A stretch of 64,000 nt of DNA, taken from NCBI RefSeq assembly GCF_900107835.1, contig NZ_FNRG01000004.1:1-64000 (forward strand), read 5' to 3'. Every line of letters begins with the position of its first letter. The stretch's first letter is position 1. The notes under the pieces were generated by a model, which worked only from the letters and a program-made list of their open reading frames with translations, was not told where the DNA came from and did not search any database. This document shows, piece by piece, positions 8,448 through 17,174 of this stretch. The position numbers were made by a program, and so were the translations under genes. Source of the DNA: Oribacterium sp. KHPX15 (GTDB lineage Bacteria; Bacillota; Clostridia; Lachnospirales; Lachnospiraceae).

Positions 8448-10148
8448 ATGTCTCAGACTGCAGACAGGGTTTACAGAAACGCAAAAGTATATTCCATCGC
8501 ACTGGATGGAACGGAAACACATGCACAGGCGATTGCCATCAAGGACGGCAAATTCGTGTATGTTGGTGACGAGGCGGGAGTAAAGGAGTGGATCAGAGAA
8601 AGCACGGAAGTTATCGATTGTAACGGAAAGAGCGTCATCCCCGGTCTTGGAGATGCACATATGCATCTTGCTCATGCCGCAAAAAAATTCGCAACATGCA
8701 GTTTCAGTTCTATTGTGCCGGATCCCCAAAAGGACACGCCCGAGGGTGTGATAAAGAGGCTTCAGGACATATTGAGAGCTTATGTCGAGGAACAAAAGGA
8801 TGCCAAGGTGATCAGGGGACTTGGATGGGACAGAACATGGTTTTCAGGAGGGCTCCAGGGTATCGTGAGACCGTTCACCAGACATGATATTGACGTGGTC
8901 GTACCGGATAAACCGGCTGTTCTGATGTCGTACTGTGGACACAGGGTTCTCTTAAATACAAAGGCACTTGAAGCCGCCGGTGTCAATAAGGATACGGATG
9001 ATCATAACGGGCTGATCGTAAAGGAAGCAGACGGAAGCCCCAGCGGCTATATAAAGGAGCCTGTTACCTTTCTTCCCATAATTGACAGTATTCCAAATTA
9101 TGATTTTTCACCGGAGGAACACAGGGCTTCTCTGAAGCAGTGCTTTGACATGTTTAACTCAACCGGGTTTACACTGATGTGTGACTGTCAGCAGGGTGCA
9201 TCTTATCCGGTTCTGACGGAAATGGCAAAAAACGGAGAATTTACCACCAGAGTTTCCGGTGTTCATAATGTCAACGATGCGACAAGGCAGGAAGACATGG
9301 AAAGGGCTCTTGCTAACCGCACGAAGTTTGATGTTGGAGACCTGTTTACCGTAAATACGGTAAAATACTTCGCGGATGGGCAGTTTTCAATGATCGAACC
9401 CTATGCGGACACTTCGGTGAACCATACGCCGGGTACAAGAGAACCGCTTCTTTGGGATGAGGCGCATATGGAGGAGTCCATGGCACTTGCCAACAAGGAG
9501 GGCTTCAATATTCACACACATGCTATGGGAAGCTATGCTATCCACAAAGTGATCGACTGCTATGAGAACGCGCAGAAGCTGTATCCGGACCCCAATATCA
9601 GAAATATAATAGCGCATTGCACGTTTATTGATCCGCCGGACAGGGTTCGTATGGGCAGGAGCCATATCATCGCCAGCAATCAGCCGGCATGGTTCAATGA
9701 TAATCCTACCGAAGAACCGATCATGGTCGCTGACTGGGGCGAGGATGTCGTCAGAAATACATATCCCAGTAAGTCACTGATCGACAATGGTGTGGTGTGT
9801 GCTTACGGATCAGATTTCTTTGTCAGTCCCTCCTATGGTATTACGGGTATCCAGGTGGCTATGACGAGAAGACATGTCAGGAGAGATCCGACTTATGAGC
9901 TGTTCAAGGATGTTCCGGCTGCCTTGCCGGAGGAATGTGTCAGCCTTAAGGAAGCCCTTCAGGCACATACGATCCATCCCGCCTATCAGGCTCATCTTGA
10001 AGATATCACAGGCTCCATCGAGGTTGGAAAATCAGCGGAGCTGGTCGTTTTGGACAGTGACATCGAATCCGTTCCTGTGGAAGGTATTCAGGATATTCAG
10101 GTGCTAGAAACCGTATTTAAGGGCAAAACGGTATTCAGGAAACAGTAA
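8448..10148 (+). CDS. YtcJ-like amidohydrolase 4
   Basis: 566-aa amidohydrolase family 3 protein, a more distant member of the array. Metal motifs: HMH in GLGDAHMHLAHA, HTH in FNIHTHAMGSYA, the NIIAHCTFID histidine and the AYGSDFFVSP aspartate. N-terminal ADRVYRNAKVYS and C-terminal GKSAELVVLDSDIE form the composite beta-sandwich. AAAGAGAGG precedes the ATG. Cytosolic. Immediately downstream is the tail of another, vanished amidohydrolase copy. Confidence 0.9.
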   Translation: MSQTADRVYRNAKVYSIALDGTETHAQAIAIKDGKFVYVGDEAGVKEWIRESTEVIDCNGKSVIPGLGDAHMHLAHAAKKFATCSFSSIVPDPQKDTPEGVIKRLQDILRAYVEEQKDAKVIRGLGWDRTWFSGGLQGIVRPFTRHDIDVVVPDKPAVLMSYCGHRVLLNTKALEAAGVNKDTDDHNGLIVKEADGSPSGYIKEPVTFLPIIDSIPNYDFSPEEHRASLKQCFDMFNSTGFTLMCDCQQGASYPVLTEMAKNGEFTTRVSGVHNVNDATRQEDMERALANRTKFDVGDLFTVNTVKYFADGQFSMIEPYADTSVNHTPGTREPLLWDEAHMEESMALANKEGFNIHTHAMGSYAIHKVIDCYENAQKLYPDPNIRNIIAHCTFIDPPDRVRMGRSHIIASNQPAWFNDNPTEEPIMVADWGEDVVRNTYPSKSLIDNGVVCAYGSDFFVSPSYGITGIQVAMTRRHVRRDPTYELFKDVPAALPEECVSLKEALQAHTIHPAYQAHLEDITGSIEVGKSAELVVLDSDIESVPVEGIQDIQVLETVFKGKTVFRKQ

Positions 10149-10185
10149 AACATATATTAACCACAGAGCTTAAAATATTGCAGGG

Positions 10186-10254
10186 GCGGAGCATGAGGGA
10201 TTCAGCTATAACAAGCCGGCAGAGGTGTTCTTCTGCGGAGAGAACGTGAACTGA
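10186..10254 (+). pseudogene. Relic: last 23 codons of an amidohydrolase
   Basis: Translated in frame to its TGA this stretch reads AEHEGFSYNKPAEVFFCGEN then VN, matching the C-termini of amidohydrolase 1 (AKHEGFSYNKPTDVYFAG) and 3 (AEHDGFSHNKPSEVYICG). No coding sequence upstream continues the match; the bases between 10149 and 10185 are unrelated. It is the surviving end of a sixth array member removed by deletion. Confidence 0.85.
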
Positions 10255-10307
10255 CAGAGTTAGTTTCGTAACTATAAATATAAACAATAAGATAGGAGGA
10301 TTTACAC

Positions 10308-11939
10308 ATGAAACAGACTATTGTTCTCGGCAACATCATCACTATGGATGAAAAGAGGCCCACTGCAAAAGCAGCGCTTGTTAAGGACGGCGTGTTCGCC
10401 TATATCGGTGGTGCAGAAGAAGTGAAGAAGCTTGCCGGTGCAGATGCCCAGGTGCTGGATTACGGTGAGAACTTCATCTATCCCGGTTTTTTGGAATCCC
10501 ACTGCCACTGTTACCTGGCAGGCGACCGAGCGATCGGGCAGGCTAATCTCGCCAAGGTTATCCCAACTGACTACGACAAATACCGGGAGATCATCAGTGA
10601 TTTCATAAAAAAGAATCCGCAGCGCGAGTTCTACCTGGCAGCAGGGTGGACCGAAAATGACGAATATGTTTCCAAAGCGTATCTGGACGAGATCTGCAGC
10701 GATAAGCCGCTGTTTATGCAGACCGGCGGCGGTCACTCCATGCTGCTCAATACAAAGGCGATGGAATGGGCGGGCATTGATGCGGCTTATGCAAAGAAAA
10801 TGGGCTACGATTTGGTTCACGTGGATGAAAACGGGGAACCAGACGGCTACATCTGTGAAGCACCTGTGTTTGAAGTGTATCCCAAGCTCCCGACTACACT
10901 CGAGAATGCCAAGGACTATCTGCTCGCATGGCAGGATATGGCACTTGCAAACGGCTATACAGCAGTGGCCGATGCCGGTACGGAGGTTACCAATGAGATA
11001 GCTGTTCAGGCTTTCTATGAGCTGGAGCAGGAGGGTAAGCTTAAGCTGCGTACCTATGCGTATCTTATGTGTCCGGACAATCCGGAGGATCCGAAGGCGG
11101 AGGTCGCCCGCATCGCCGCGACCCGCGCAAAATACAGCGGTGAATACTTCCATGTAGTCGGTGTAAAGACGTTCTTAGATGGTGTGACCGAAGCGCACAC
11201 AGGCTGGCAGAACCAGGATTACGCCGATCAGCCGGGCTACCACGGCAATGAACGCTTCAACGATCATGACAAGATGGTAGAGCTGATCACAGCGGCAGAT
11301 GCCGAGGGACTTCCGGTACACGTTCACTCCGAGGGCGGCGGCGCGACCCATTTCATGCTGGGCTGCATCGAGGATGCGGAAAAAATTACCGGTGATATGG
11401 ATCAGCGCAATGTTCTGGCTCATTTGCACTTTGTCACGGACGAGGATATCCGCCGCATGGGCGCAACCCGCTCCATTCCGGCAGTTCCTCCGCTGTGGAC
11501 TGCGAAAATTCCGGGCTTCTATGAGATTGAGGAATCTTATGTCGGTAAGGAACTGGCAGAAAACTCATACCCGATCAAATCCTTCTTTGATGCGGGCGCA
11601 TGTACCGTGTTCCATTCGGACTATCCTGTTTCACCGTCCATCAGTATCAGAAACAGCATTTACATGGCTGAAACACGTAATGCGCCAAAGACACTGGGTA
11701 TAGAGACGTTGCCGCTCAATGTCAAGGAAGCGATCACACGTGAACAGTCCCTGCGTGCCCTTACCATAAATGTAGCATACGCCTGGCACCAGGAGCATCG
11801 GCTGGGATCCATCGAGTTCGGCAAGATTGCCAATATGACGGTTTATGATTGTGACTTCCTCCATGACGATATTGAAAAGGTTGCACAGGCAAACCTTGTA
11901 GCAACCATTGTGGACGGGGAAGAGGTCTATAAGGCTTGA
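10308..11939 (+). CDS. YtcJ-like amidohydrolase 5
   Basis: 543-aa amidohydrolase family 3 protein. Motifs: HCH in PGFLESHCHCYLAG, HVH in LPVHVHSEGGGATH, NVLAHLHFV and VFHSDYPVSPS. The N-terminal strand QTIVLGNIITMDEKRPTA and C-terminal GKIANMTVYDCDFLHDD are canonical. ATAGGAGG lies ahead of the ATG. Codon use appears richer in G/C than that of amidohydrolases 1-3, which could reflect a different origin. Last member of the first array; a REP-like repeat copy follows 17 bases after the stop. Confidence 0.9.
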   Translation: MKQTIVLGNIITMDEKRPTAKAALVKDGVFAYIGGAEEVKKLAGADAQVLDYGENFIYPGFLESHCHCYLAGDRAIGQANLAKVIPTDYDKYREIISDFIKKNPQREFYLAAGWTENDEYVSKAYLDEICSDKPLFMQTGGGHSMLLNTKAMEWAGIDAAYAKKMGYDLVHVDENGEPDGYICEAPVFEVYPKLPTTLENAKDYLLAWQDMALANGYTAVADAGTEVTNEIAVQAFYELEQEGKLKLRTYAYLMCPDNPEDPKAEVARIAATRAKYSGEYFHVVGVKTFLDGVTEAHTGWQNQDYADQPGYHGNERFNDHDKMVELITAADAEGLPVHVHSEGGGATHFMLGCIEDAEKITGDMDQRNVLAHLHFVTDEDIRRMGATRSIPAVPPLWTAKIPGFYEIEESYVGKELAENSYPIKSFFDAGACTVFHSDYPVSPSISIRNSIYMAETRNAPKTLGIETLPLNVKEAITREQSLRALTINVAYAWHQEHRLGSIEFGKIANMTVYDCDFLHDDIEKVAQANLVATIVDGEEVYKA

Positions 11940-11955
11940 CAGCGAAAGGAGAAGG

Positions 11956-11980
11956 ACTATAGGTGCCTGTCACTGTGAAC
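11956..11980 (+). repeat. REP-like repeat copy 2
   Basis: 25 bases identical to the copy at 572-596 (ACTATAGGTGCCTGTCACTG then TGAAC). It sits between the amidohydrolase array and the SGNH hydrolase gene; only the left half of the hairpin unit is present. Confidence 0.8.
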
Positions 11981-12029
11981 AGTATAATAATACAAAAGTC
12001 ATCGGAGAGTTTGCGAAGGGAGGCATGAA

Positions 12030-12698
12030 ATGGAAGATAAGCAGATCCTTTATCTATACGGTGATTCCAATACATATGGCTATAATCCCCTGGCATCATG
12101 TTACGAAGATGCCAGATTACCTAAGGATATTCGTTGGCCAACGATGTTACAGGATCGTATAAAGGAATCCATACAGATCATAGAAGATGGTCAAAACGGA
12201 AGGTGTCTTCCCGGTTATGAAGCAGAGTTAAAACGTTTTCAAAAAGTTTTGGGTCGGTATGAGAAGCTTGATTACTTTGCAGTAATGCTTGGCACAAATG
12301 ATCTGCTGAATCAGTCATCACTTAACCCCCTCGAAATTGCCAACCATATGGATCTGCTTCTGCAAGCCGTCAAAGACATTCATGAAGAGTGCCAATGCAT
12401 CGTCATTTCTCCTCCCATGATGGGATTCCCCGCAGGACATCCCATGAACGCAATTCAGGAAGCAAACGTAAAGTTAAGTAACCTTTACCATGAAGTTGCC
12501 GGGAAATACAAAGCAAGGTTCATCGATGCCGGTAAATGGGATATCGATCTGTTTTATGATGGCATTCATCTGACAGAAAAAGGCAACCGGCAATTTGCCG
12601 AGCACATGGTGAGTGCATTTAAGATGTGTCAGAAATTAATTTCAAAAAGGAATAGAGGGGATAATGATACAGGATATCGCACCAAGCAGGTTAGATAA
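12030..12698 (+). CDS. SGNH/GDSL-type hydrolase
   Basis: 222-aa SGNH-hydrolase (lipase/acylesterase superfamily). Block I is GDSNTYGYNP with the nucleophile serine near residue 10, block III is MLGTNDLL near residue 87, and block V is DGIHLTEKG with the catalytic Asp/His near 176-179. No signal peptide, so a cytosolic esterase or deacylase of unknown substrate. Start chosen at 12030, 7 bases after GAAGGGAGG. Its 3' end overlaps the nudC start by 35 bases, so the two are translationally coupled. Confidence 0.88.
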   Translation: MEDKQILYLYGDSNTYGYNPLASCYEDARLPKDIRWPTMLQDRIKESIQIIEDGQNGRCLPGYEAELKRFQKVLGRYEKLDYFAVMLGTNDLLNQSSLNPLEIANHMDLLLQAVKDIHEECQCIVISPPMMGFPAGHPMNAIQEANVKLSNLYHEVAGKYKARFIDAGKWDIDLFYDGIHLTEKGNRQFAEHMVSAFKMCQKLISKRNRGDNDTGYRTKQVR

Positions 12699-13488
12699 TT
12701 CATTTAAAAACAATTCTATACAGCCTGAAGATACGGCACTTTTCTTTGACAAGGAAGGAAAGCTTCTTATACATGAAAATAACGGAAAGCTGTCATTTCC
12801 GAAAGGAAGCGATGCAGAAGGGTTTGAAACAATATACCTGTTTTCAATCGATGATACACGTTATTTTCTTGTTACCGATAAGGAAGCTCATATAAAAAAC
12901 GATTTCAACTACAGATCCGTAAGAGACCTGCGAAAGACCGGTTCCGGACCGGAAATCTATGCCGTATTTACTGCATATCATTTATGGAAATGGTATGCCG
13001 ATAATACTTTCTGTGGAAAATGCGGACATAAGCTGAGCTTTGATGACAAGGAACGGGCACTTCGGTGTAAAGACTGTGGCAACATTATTTATCCAAGGAT
13101 CAACCCTGCAGTAATTGTTGGTGTCACAAAGGGTGACTGCCTGCTGGTGACAAAATACAGACAAGGCTACGGAGGCAATGCTCTTGTGGCAGGATTTACC
13201 GAGATCGGTGAAACACTGGAGGAAACAGTTGCCCGTGAGGTGATGGAAGAAACCGGCATCAAAGTAAGAAATATCAGATATTATAAATCCCAGCCATGGG
13301 GTATGGCTCAGGATATCCTCGCAGGATTCTATTGCGATGCTGAGGGTAATGCCGAGATTCATATGGATAAGGATGAACTGAGATATGCCGAATGGGTTCA
13401 GAGAAATGCTATAGTTTTACAGGAGAATAATCTGAGTCTCACTAATGAAATGATGAAGGTCTTCAAGGAAAACCGCATCAAATTTTAG
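12664..13488 (+). CDS. nudC: NAD+ diphosphatase, Nudix family (NudC-like)
   Basis: 274 aa. A four-cysteine zinc ribbon (CGKCGHK ... CKDCG, about residues 116-138) precedes a full Nudix box GX5EX7REVMEETGI at about residues 178-200. The SQPW tetrad of the NudC signature is present (YKSQPWGMAQ) although the following residues differ from the usual PFP. Family role: hydrolysis of NAD(H) to NMN and AMP and, in some bacteria, removal of NAD caps from RNA. GAGGGG precedes the ATG, which lies inside the SGNH gene. A bidirectional terminator follows at 13681. Confidence 0.88.
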   Translation: MIQDIAPSRLDNSFKNNSIQPEDTALFFDKEGKLLIHENNGKLSFPKGSDAEGFETIYLFSIDDTRYFLVTDKEAHIKNDFNYRSVRDLRKTGSGPEIYAVFTAYHLWKWYADNTFCGKCGHKLSFDDKERALRCKDCGNIIYPRINPAVIVGVTKGDCLLVTKYRQGYGGNALVAGFTEIGETLEETVAREVMEETGIKVRNIRYYKSQPWGMAQDILAGFYCDAEGNAEIHMDKDELRYAEWVQRNAIVLQENNLSLTNEMMKVFKENRIKF

Positions 13489-13536
13489 AAAATACTACCG
13501 GGAACGGTTCTCACAAAAGAGGGCTGTCCCCGGTAA

Positions 13537-13581
13537 ATGAGTGCCTGTCACTGTGAACACATACGGACCTGGCACTTATGG
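13537..13581 (+). repeat. REP-like repeat copy 3 (full unit)
   Basis: Left half GTGCCTGTCACTGTGAAC (13541-13558) and right half ACCTGGCACTTATGG (13567-13581), so the GTGCC...GGCAC arms can pair. An ATG in the right half opens a 27-codon frame to 13661 that is very polar and not supported as a gene. Confidence 0.75.
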
Positions 13582-13680
13582 ACAAGACTAACAGCACAAC
13601 GATAAAGGAAAAGAACAAGGCTGACAAGACAACAGAAGATGATGCTGATAGTGATGACTAATGCTATAACAAAGAAAATG

Positions 13681-13718
13681 GGGGTGACGCACCATATCAT
13701 AAAATGGTGCGTCGCCCC
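13681..13718. terminator. Bidirectional terminator nudC / AGCS symporter
   Basis: 15-bp stem with one G.U pair (arms 13681-13695 and 13704-13718), TTTGTGTTT on the + side, A-rich sequence on the other. It lies between the convergent nudC and symporter genes and fits transcription end for both. Confidence 0.85.
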
Positions 13719-13748
13719 TTTGTGTTTCTAAGATACAAATCTCAAAAA

Positions 13749-15284
13749 TCAGTTTGCCCGGGCCTTATCATCCCATACAGGGACATCGACCCCTATGACA
13801 GCCGAACTAAACGGTGTGTCATGCTTTGACTCGAAGTGAACAGTTGCCTTCTTAACATATTTGAAGCCAATGTATAGAAGCGGAATGTTGCAGTAAGCGA
13901 TCAAAATATTGGCAAAATCGGAAAGATCCCAAAGGGCTCCAAGATCCAGGCCAACGATAGATGTGAGCATTCCGAAACAGATAACTGCGATATCGATAAT
14001 TCTTATAGCGTTTATAAATACCTTGCTGCGGCTGATTCTGTTTGCACATATCTCAGAGAATGACATAAATCCCAAGAGACAGGTGAATGCAAAAAGTCCG
14101 AAACAAAGCGATACCAGCAGTGTAACAACACTATTTAATCCTATTCCCGGAGTAAGCTCTTCAATGGAAGCAAGGTACTTGGGAAGCTTTCCGAGATCCA
14201 TCCATGCAGCACCATTTTCTGTGAGCCATGCCCGGCCCATGATAACCACAAAACCTGTAAGAGTACAGATAACTATGGTATCAAGGAAAACACCGATGGC
14301 CTGAACACAGCCCTGATCACAAGGATGTGCGGCATCTGATGCTGCAGCCGGCATAGTGATGGTACCCTGGCCGGCCTCATTGGACATAAGTCCTCTTTTT
14401 ACACCCTGCATGAGAGCCGTTCCGAAGGCACCCCCAAAGATGGCTTCCGGCTTAAATGCCTGTGTGAAGACGGCATAGAAAAACCATGGGATCCTCGATA
14501 TATTGATAAAAATAAGAATAAGAACAGTAATGACGTAAACGACTGCCATAACCGGAACCAACACATCCGTAACCTTTGAAATCTTCTTTGTTCCGCCAAA
14601 GGAAACAGCGCAGGTCGCCAGAATAACTACGAGAAATCCAATCCAATATACTGCGTGAGTAGTCGGAAGATCATATCCGCTTACAATGCTTGCAATCTGT
14701 CCCATGGCCGATACAGTATTGAAGCCCTGTGCCGGAAAGCATAGGATTGCATATATGATATACATCATAGAGAGCACGACACCGACTATAGCTGAGTTCT
14801 TCAGCAGCCTTCTTCCATAGAAGGACATGCCTCCCAGGTACTCATCGTCCTTCTTTTCCTTGAAAATCTGGGATAATGTTGACTCAACATAGGCCGTGGC
14901 CATCCCGAAAAATGCCGAGATCCACATCCATAATAGGGCGCCGGGTCCCCCCACAGATACTGCACCTGTTACACCGAGGATATTTCCAGGACCTACACGC
15001 ATGGCAGTTGAAAGGAAAAATGATGCAAGTGGAGTGATACCCGTTTTCGCCTTACTGTTTTTCAGTACCCGAATACCGTATCTAAACCTTCTAAGTTGTA
15101 TAAATCTGAGGTTAACCGAAAAGTAGATTCCCGAACCTATGAGCAGAATGATAGCCAGAGAAAAATTTCCTAAAACAGGAATGCCTCGATACCACTCAAA
15201 GTTTGTCGGAAAATCCCAAAACAAATCAGAAACAGTCTGAATTCTACTGCAGACCGCAGAAATAAAGGCCAATAACCCTTCCAT
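13749..15284 (-). CDS. AGCS-family sodium:amino acid (alanine/glycine) symporter
   Basis: 511-aa polytopic membrane protein of the alanine or glycine:cation symporter family (AgcS/AlsT/DagA group). The family signature region is clear: STAMRVGPGNILGVTGAVSV and GGPGALLWMWISAFFGMATA near residues 90-130, and MSNEAGQGTITMPAAASDA near residue 300. About eleven membrane segments. It imports alanine or glycine with Na+. GGGGGATTAAGT precedes the ATG on the - strand. It is a single-gene unit with its own promoter in 15285-15430. Confidence 0.93.
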   Translation of the reverse strand: MEGLLAFISAVCSRIQTVSDLFWDFPTNFEWYRGIPVLGNFSLAIILLIGSGIYFSVNLRFIQLRRFRYGIRVLKNSKAKTGITPLASFFLSTAMRVGPGNILGVTGAVSVGGPGALLWMWISAFFGMATAYVESTLSQIFKEKKDDEYLGGMSFYGRRLLKNSAIVGVVLSMMYIIYAILCFPAQGFNTVSAMGQIASIVSGYDLPTTHAVYWIGFLVVILATCAVSFGGTKKISKVTDVLVPVMAVVYVITVLILIFINISRIPWFFYAVFTQAFKPEAIFGGAFGTALMQGVKRGLMSNEAGQGTITMPAAASDAAHPCDQGCVQAIGVFLDTIVICTLTGFVVIMGRAWLTENGAAWMDLGKLPKYLASIEELTPGIGLNSVVTLLVSLCFGLFAFTCLLGFMSFSEICANRISRSKVFINAIRIIDIAVICFGMLTSIVGLDLGALWDLSDFANILIAYCNIPLLYIGFKYVKKATVHFESKHDTPFSSAVIGVDVPVWDDKARAN

Positions 15285-15431
15285 ACTTAATCCCCCCTTT
15301 ATGACTTTGATGTTAATTCATTATTATAATTCTCAAATCGTTACCCGCAACATTTAATTATAAATGTATAAAGCACTAATCTTTATATTGAAAGAGATGA
15401 GCATTAGGATCCGAAAGCTTTTATATGAAAA

Positions 15432-15461
15432 GGTGCTGTTGCACTAAAACGCGACAGCACC
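15432..15461 (-). terminator. Hairpin after the prfH pseudogene
   Basis: Arms GGTGCTGTTGC (15432-15442) and its complement with one mismatch/wobble (15451-15461). Read on the - strand it is followed by TTTTCAT and lies 14 bases after the stop of the pseudogene, as a terminator should. Confidence 0.65.
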
Positions 15462-15474
15462 ATGTTTTAATACC

Positions 15475-15828
15475 TTATTTTGTCTGGGTGAAGCCCATGC
15501 CTTTATAGACTCTTACCGGATTTCCTCTTACGATCCTTGTATGTTCACGCCAGGCATCATTTGTCTGCTTGGCATGGTTTTCTGCTTCTTTTGCTGCAAG
15601 GATGACATTAAGTTTATCAAGAGCATCCCTTCTGTTAAGCTGCTGGGTCCTCTCTGCTGTGGAAGTCACTGTGATACCTGTGGGGATGTGAATGAGACGG
15701 ACACCGGTCTCTACTTAATTTACATTCTGCCCACCGTTCCCACCGGAATGGAAGCGCTCGAATCGTATATTCTGATCCTTGCAGATCTCTTCTCTTTCAG
15801 GGATGATACTTACATCCACGAACCAGAC
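15475..15828 (-). pseudogene. prfH: prfH-type peptide chain release factor, 3' part with internal stop
   Basis: On the - strand the frame reads VWFVDVSIIP ... FHSGGNGGQNVN, TAA, VETGVRLIHIPTGITV ... LNRRDALDKLN ... GNPVRVYKGMGF. This is the class I release-factor domain 3 with the GGQ peptidyl-tRNA hydrolysis motif, and the WREHTRIVRGNPVRVYKG tail is that of PrfH, the RtcB-linked factor that rescues ribosomes with damaged decoding centres, rather than RF1/RF2. A single change (TAA at 15715-15717 for the Lys codon after NVN) interrupts it, and the N-terminal ~80 residues are missing: homology ends where a REP-like hairpin begins (15829). No rtcB is nearby. A short GTG-started frame (15475-15669) is the remaining open part. 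Confidence 0.85.
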
Positions 15829-15880
15829 CCATAGGTGCCAGTCCCTGTGAACGATTGTTCACAGGAACTGGCACTTATGG
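15829..15880 (+). repeat. REP-like repeat copy 4 (long hairpin)
   Basis: CCATAGGTGCCAGTCCCTGT ... with the near-perfect complement ending GGCACTTATGG; arms of about 24 bases with a GATT loop. It abuts the broken 5' end of the prfH pseudogene. Confidence 0.85.
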
Positions 15881-15970
15881 AGGCAGAATATAGTAGTTTA
15901 CAATTTATTTAACCTGGTACTATAAACTCTAGATTTTGAGACCCTGAAACAAAATACTATATCTAAGCTC

Positions 15971-16010
15971 AAAAAGCCCTTTCGGATGCGATGATCCGAT
16001 GGGGCTTTTT
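15971..16010. terminator. Intrinsic terminator
   Basis: AAAAAGCCC/GGGCTTTTT plus inner TCGGAT/ATCCGA pairing, with T-runs on both strands. No intact gene ends here on the + strand, so it probably marks the end of a lost transcript or that of the - strand prfH promoter region. Confidence 0.75.
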
Positions 16011-16099
16011 AAATTCATATCTCGATTTATCATTAACCTTCTGCCTGACTTTTGAGTCTTAGAATGTTATTAAACCTTTCATCTGTAGATTACTCCAAT

Positions 16100-16160
16100 A
16101 CGGTTATAGTCTAAAAACAGACGATATGAAAATCTGTTGGACTATGATATGATGCTAAGG
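16100..16160 (+). promoter_or_regulatory. Operator-like block, copy 1
   Basis: Contains AGTCTAAAAACAGACGATAT and, about 20 bases on, GGACTATGATATGATGCTAA. The reverse complement of 17641-17697 carries the same layout (GGTCTAAAAACAGACCATAT ... AGACCATGATATGATTCT). Each copy lies upstream of, and points towards, a gene (16321 rightward, 17471 leftward), so a shared regulatory site is likely. The rest of the stretch 16011-16320 shows no gene. Confidence 0.55.
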
Positions 16161-16320
16161 TCTAATAGACATTCAACGATTATAATCTTGAAATTCTTTT
16201 CAGAATGATCATTCCCGATTATACAAATTTTATTATCAGCTTTGCGCAGAACTGATATATAATCAAGGCGAGAGGTTCATATCTTTCTCGCTGTACTTTA
16301 GGAGCAGATATGGAACAATT

Positions 16321-16980
16321 TACAGGATTGGGGAAAATCTTGAAGCCCAAAATGAAGATAAACCTGGGTATGATTTGCCGCTAAGGGCATTATTCTATTG
16401 TTGCCGTATGATCTCTGCACAGCAGGGTGTTGAATTTACCACAGACAGTGATGATCCGGTAAAGTATGGAAACATAAAGAAAGTGTATTCCATCTGGCTA
16501 TGTACAGAAGCGGCGAAGACCAGAGCGAATTCTATCGAGATTTACGATATTAACAGAAGATTTCTGTATGGTAGTAATTCAGATAGTCCGAGGTATGATA
16601 TCCTTAATGCTATCATCATTTATATCAGTGAAAAGCATGATTCAGAAAAAGCGGAAAATGGATTGATCCGGATGCTTACATATCTGTTTGACGAACATGT
16701 CAATGTGGCAGATAAGGTCAGGAATCTGAAATCAGTGTATGGACTTAATGTAACAAAAGAAGTAGAAAGTGAGGTGACAGATTTGTGTAGTTATGCAGAT
16801 GCTATTGAGAATAAGGGCATAGAAAAAGGTTTAAAAGCATTAGTTCATAGTCTAAAGGTATATGTTAAAGACTTTGATGAATTATATACCGCTGTTATAA
16901 AAAATGAAGACTATAAGAAGGTTTCCAGAGAAGATGTAATGAAGTATTATTGTGAAACTGAGACTCCTGTAAATTCATAG
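16321..16980 (+). pseudogene. N-terminally truncated PD-(D/E)XK nuclease / Rpn-type transposase
   Basis: Readable family sequence starts at about 16321 (NLEAQNEDKPGYDLPLRALF, then YCCRMISAQ, GVEFT and IKKVYSIWLC), typical of the PDDEXK_2/Rpn-like family of recombination-promoting nucleases, in which the EAQ belongs to the catalytic motif. The later region keeps the KGIEKGLKALVHS helix common in these proteins. Full-length relatives are about 300 aa or more; here the N-terminal third with the first catalytic aspartate is missing and no good start codon or ribosome site is seen (first candidate is the TTG at 16375, giving 201 aa). Probably non-functional; the C-terminal two-thirds is uninterrupted to 16980. 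Confidence 0.65.
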
Positions 16981-17126
16981 TTTATTGTAGCCGAAATCAA
17001 AATTTTTATAAAATCAGGTACCGTTTATTGATAAGAAACTAATTACGGACGTAATATTATCTTAACGATAAGCGGTGCCTCTTTTTTAACGATTTAAGTA
17101 ATCCTAAAAGACACTTTGGTCGAAGA

Positions 17127-17163
17127 ACCATAGGTGCCTATCACTGTGAACAGCACCTATGGT
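17127..17163. repeat. REP-like repeat copy 5 (compact hairpin)
   Basis: ACCATAGGTGC and its exact complement GCACCTATGGT flank CTATCACTGTGAACA. It lies 12 bases from the 3' end of the antitoxin gene and may also act as its transcript end. Confidence 0.85.
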
Positions 17164-17174
17164 GTTCAATTGTT

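Noticed and set aside
10302-11153. 283-codon - strand frame opposite amidohydrolase 5
   Set aside because: Mirror frame of a strongly biased coding region; cysteine/histidine-rich composition typical of antisense translation.
13578-13661. 27-aa polar ORF (MDKTNSTTIKEK...) after nudC
   Set aside because: Its ATG is supplied by a REP-like repeat, there is no ribosome site, and composition is low-complexity; possibly the tail of a lost gene.
15541-15834. 97-codon + strand frame over the prfH region
   Set aside because: It is the complement of the prfH pseudogene, whose - strand reading has clear release-factor motifs.
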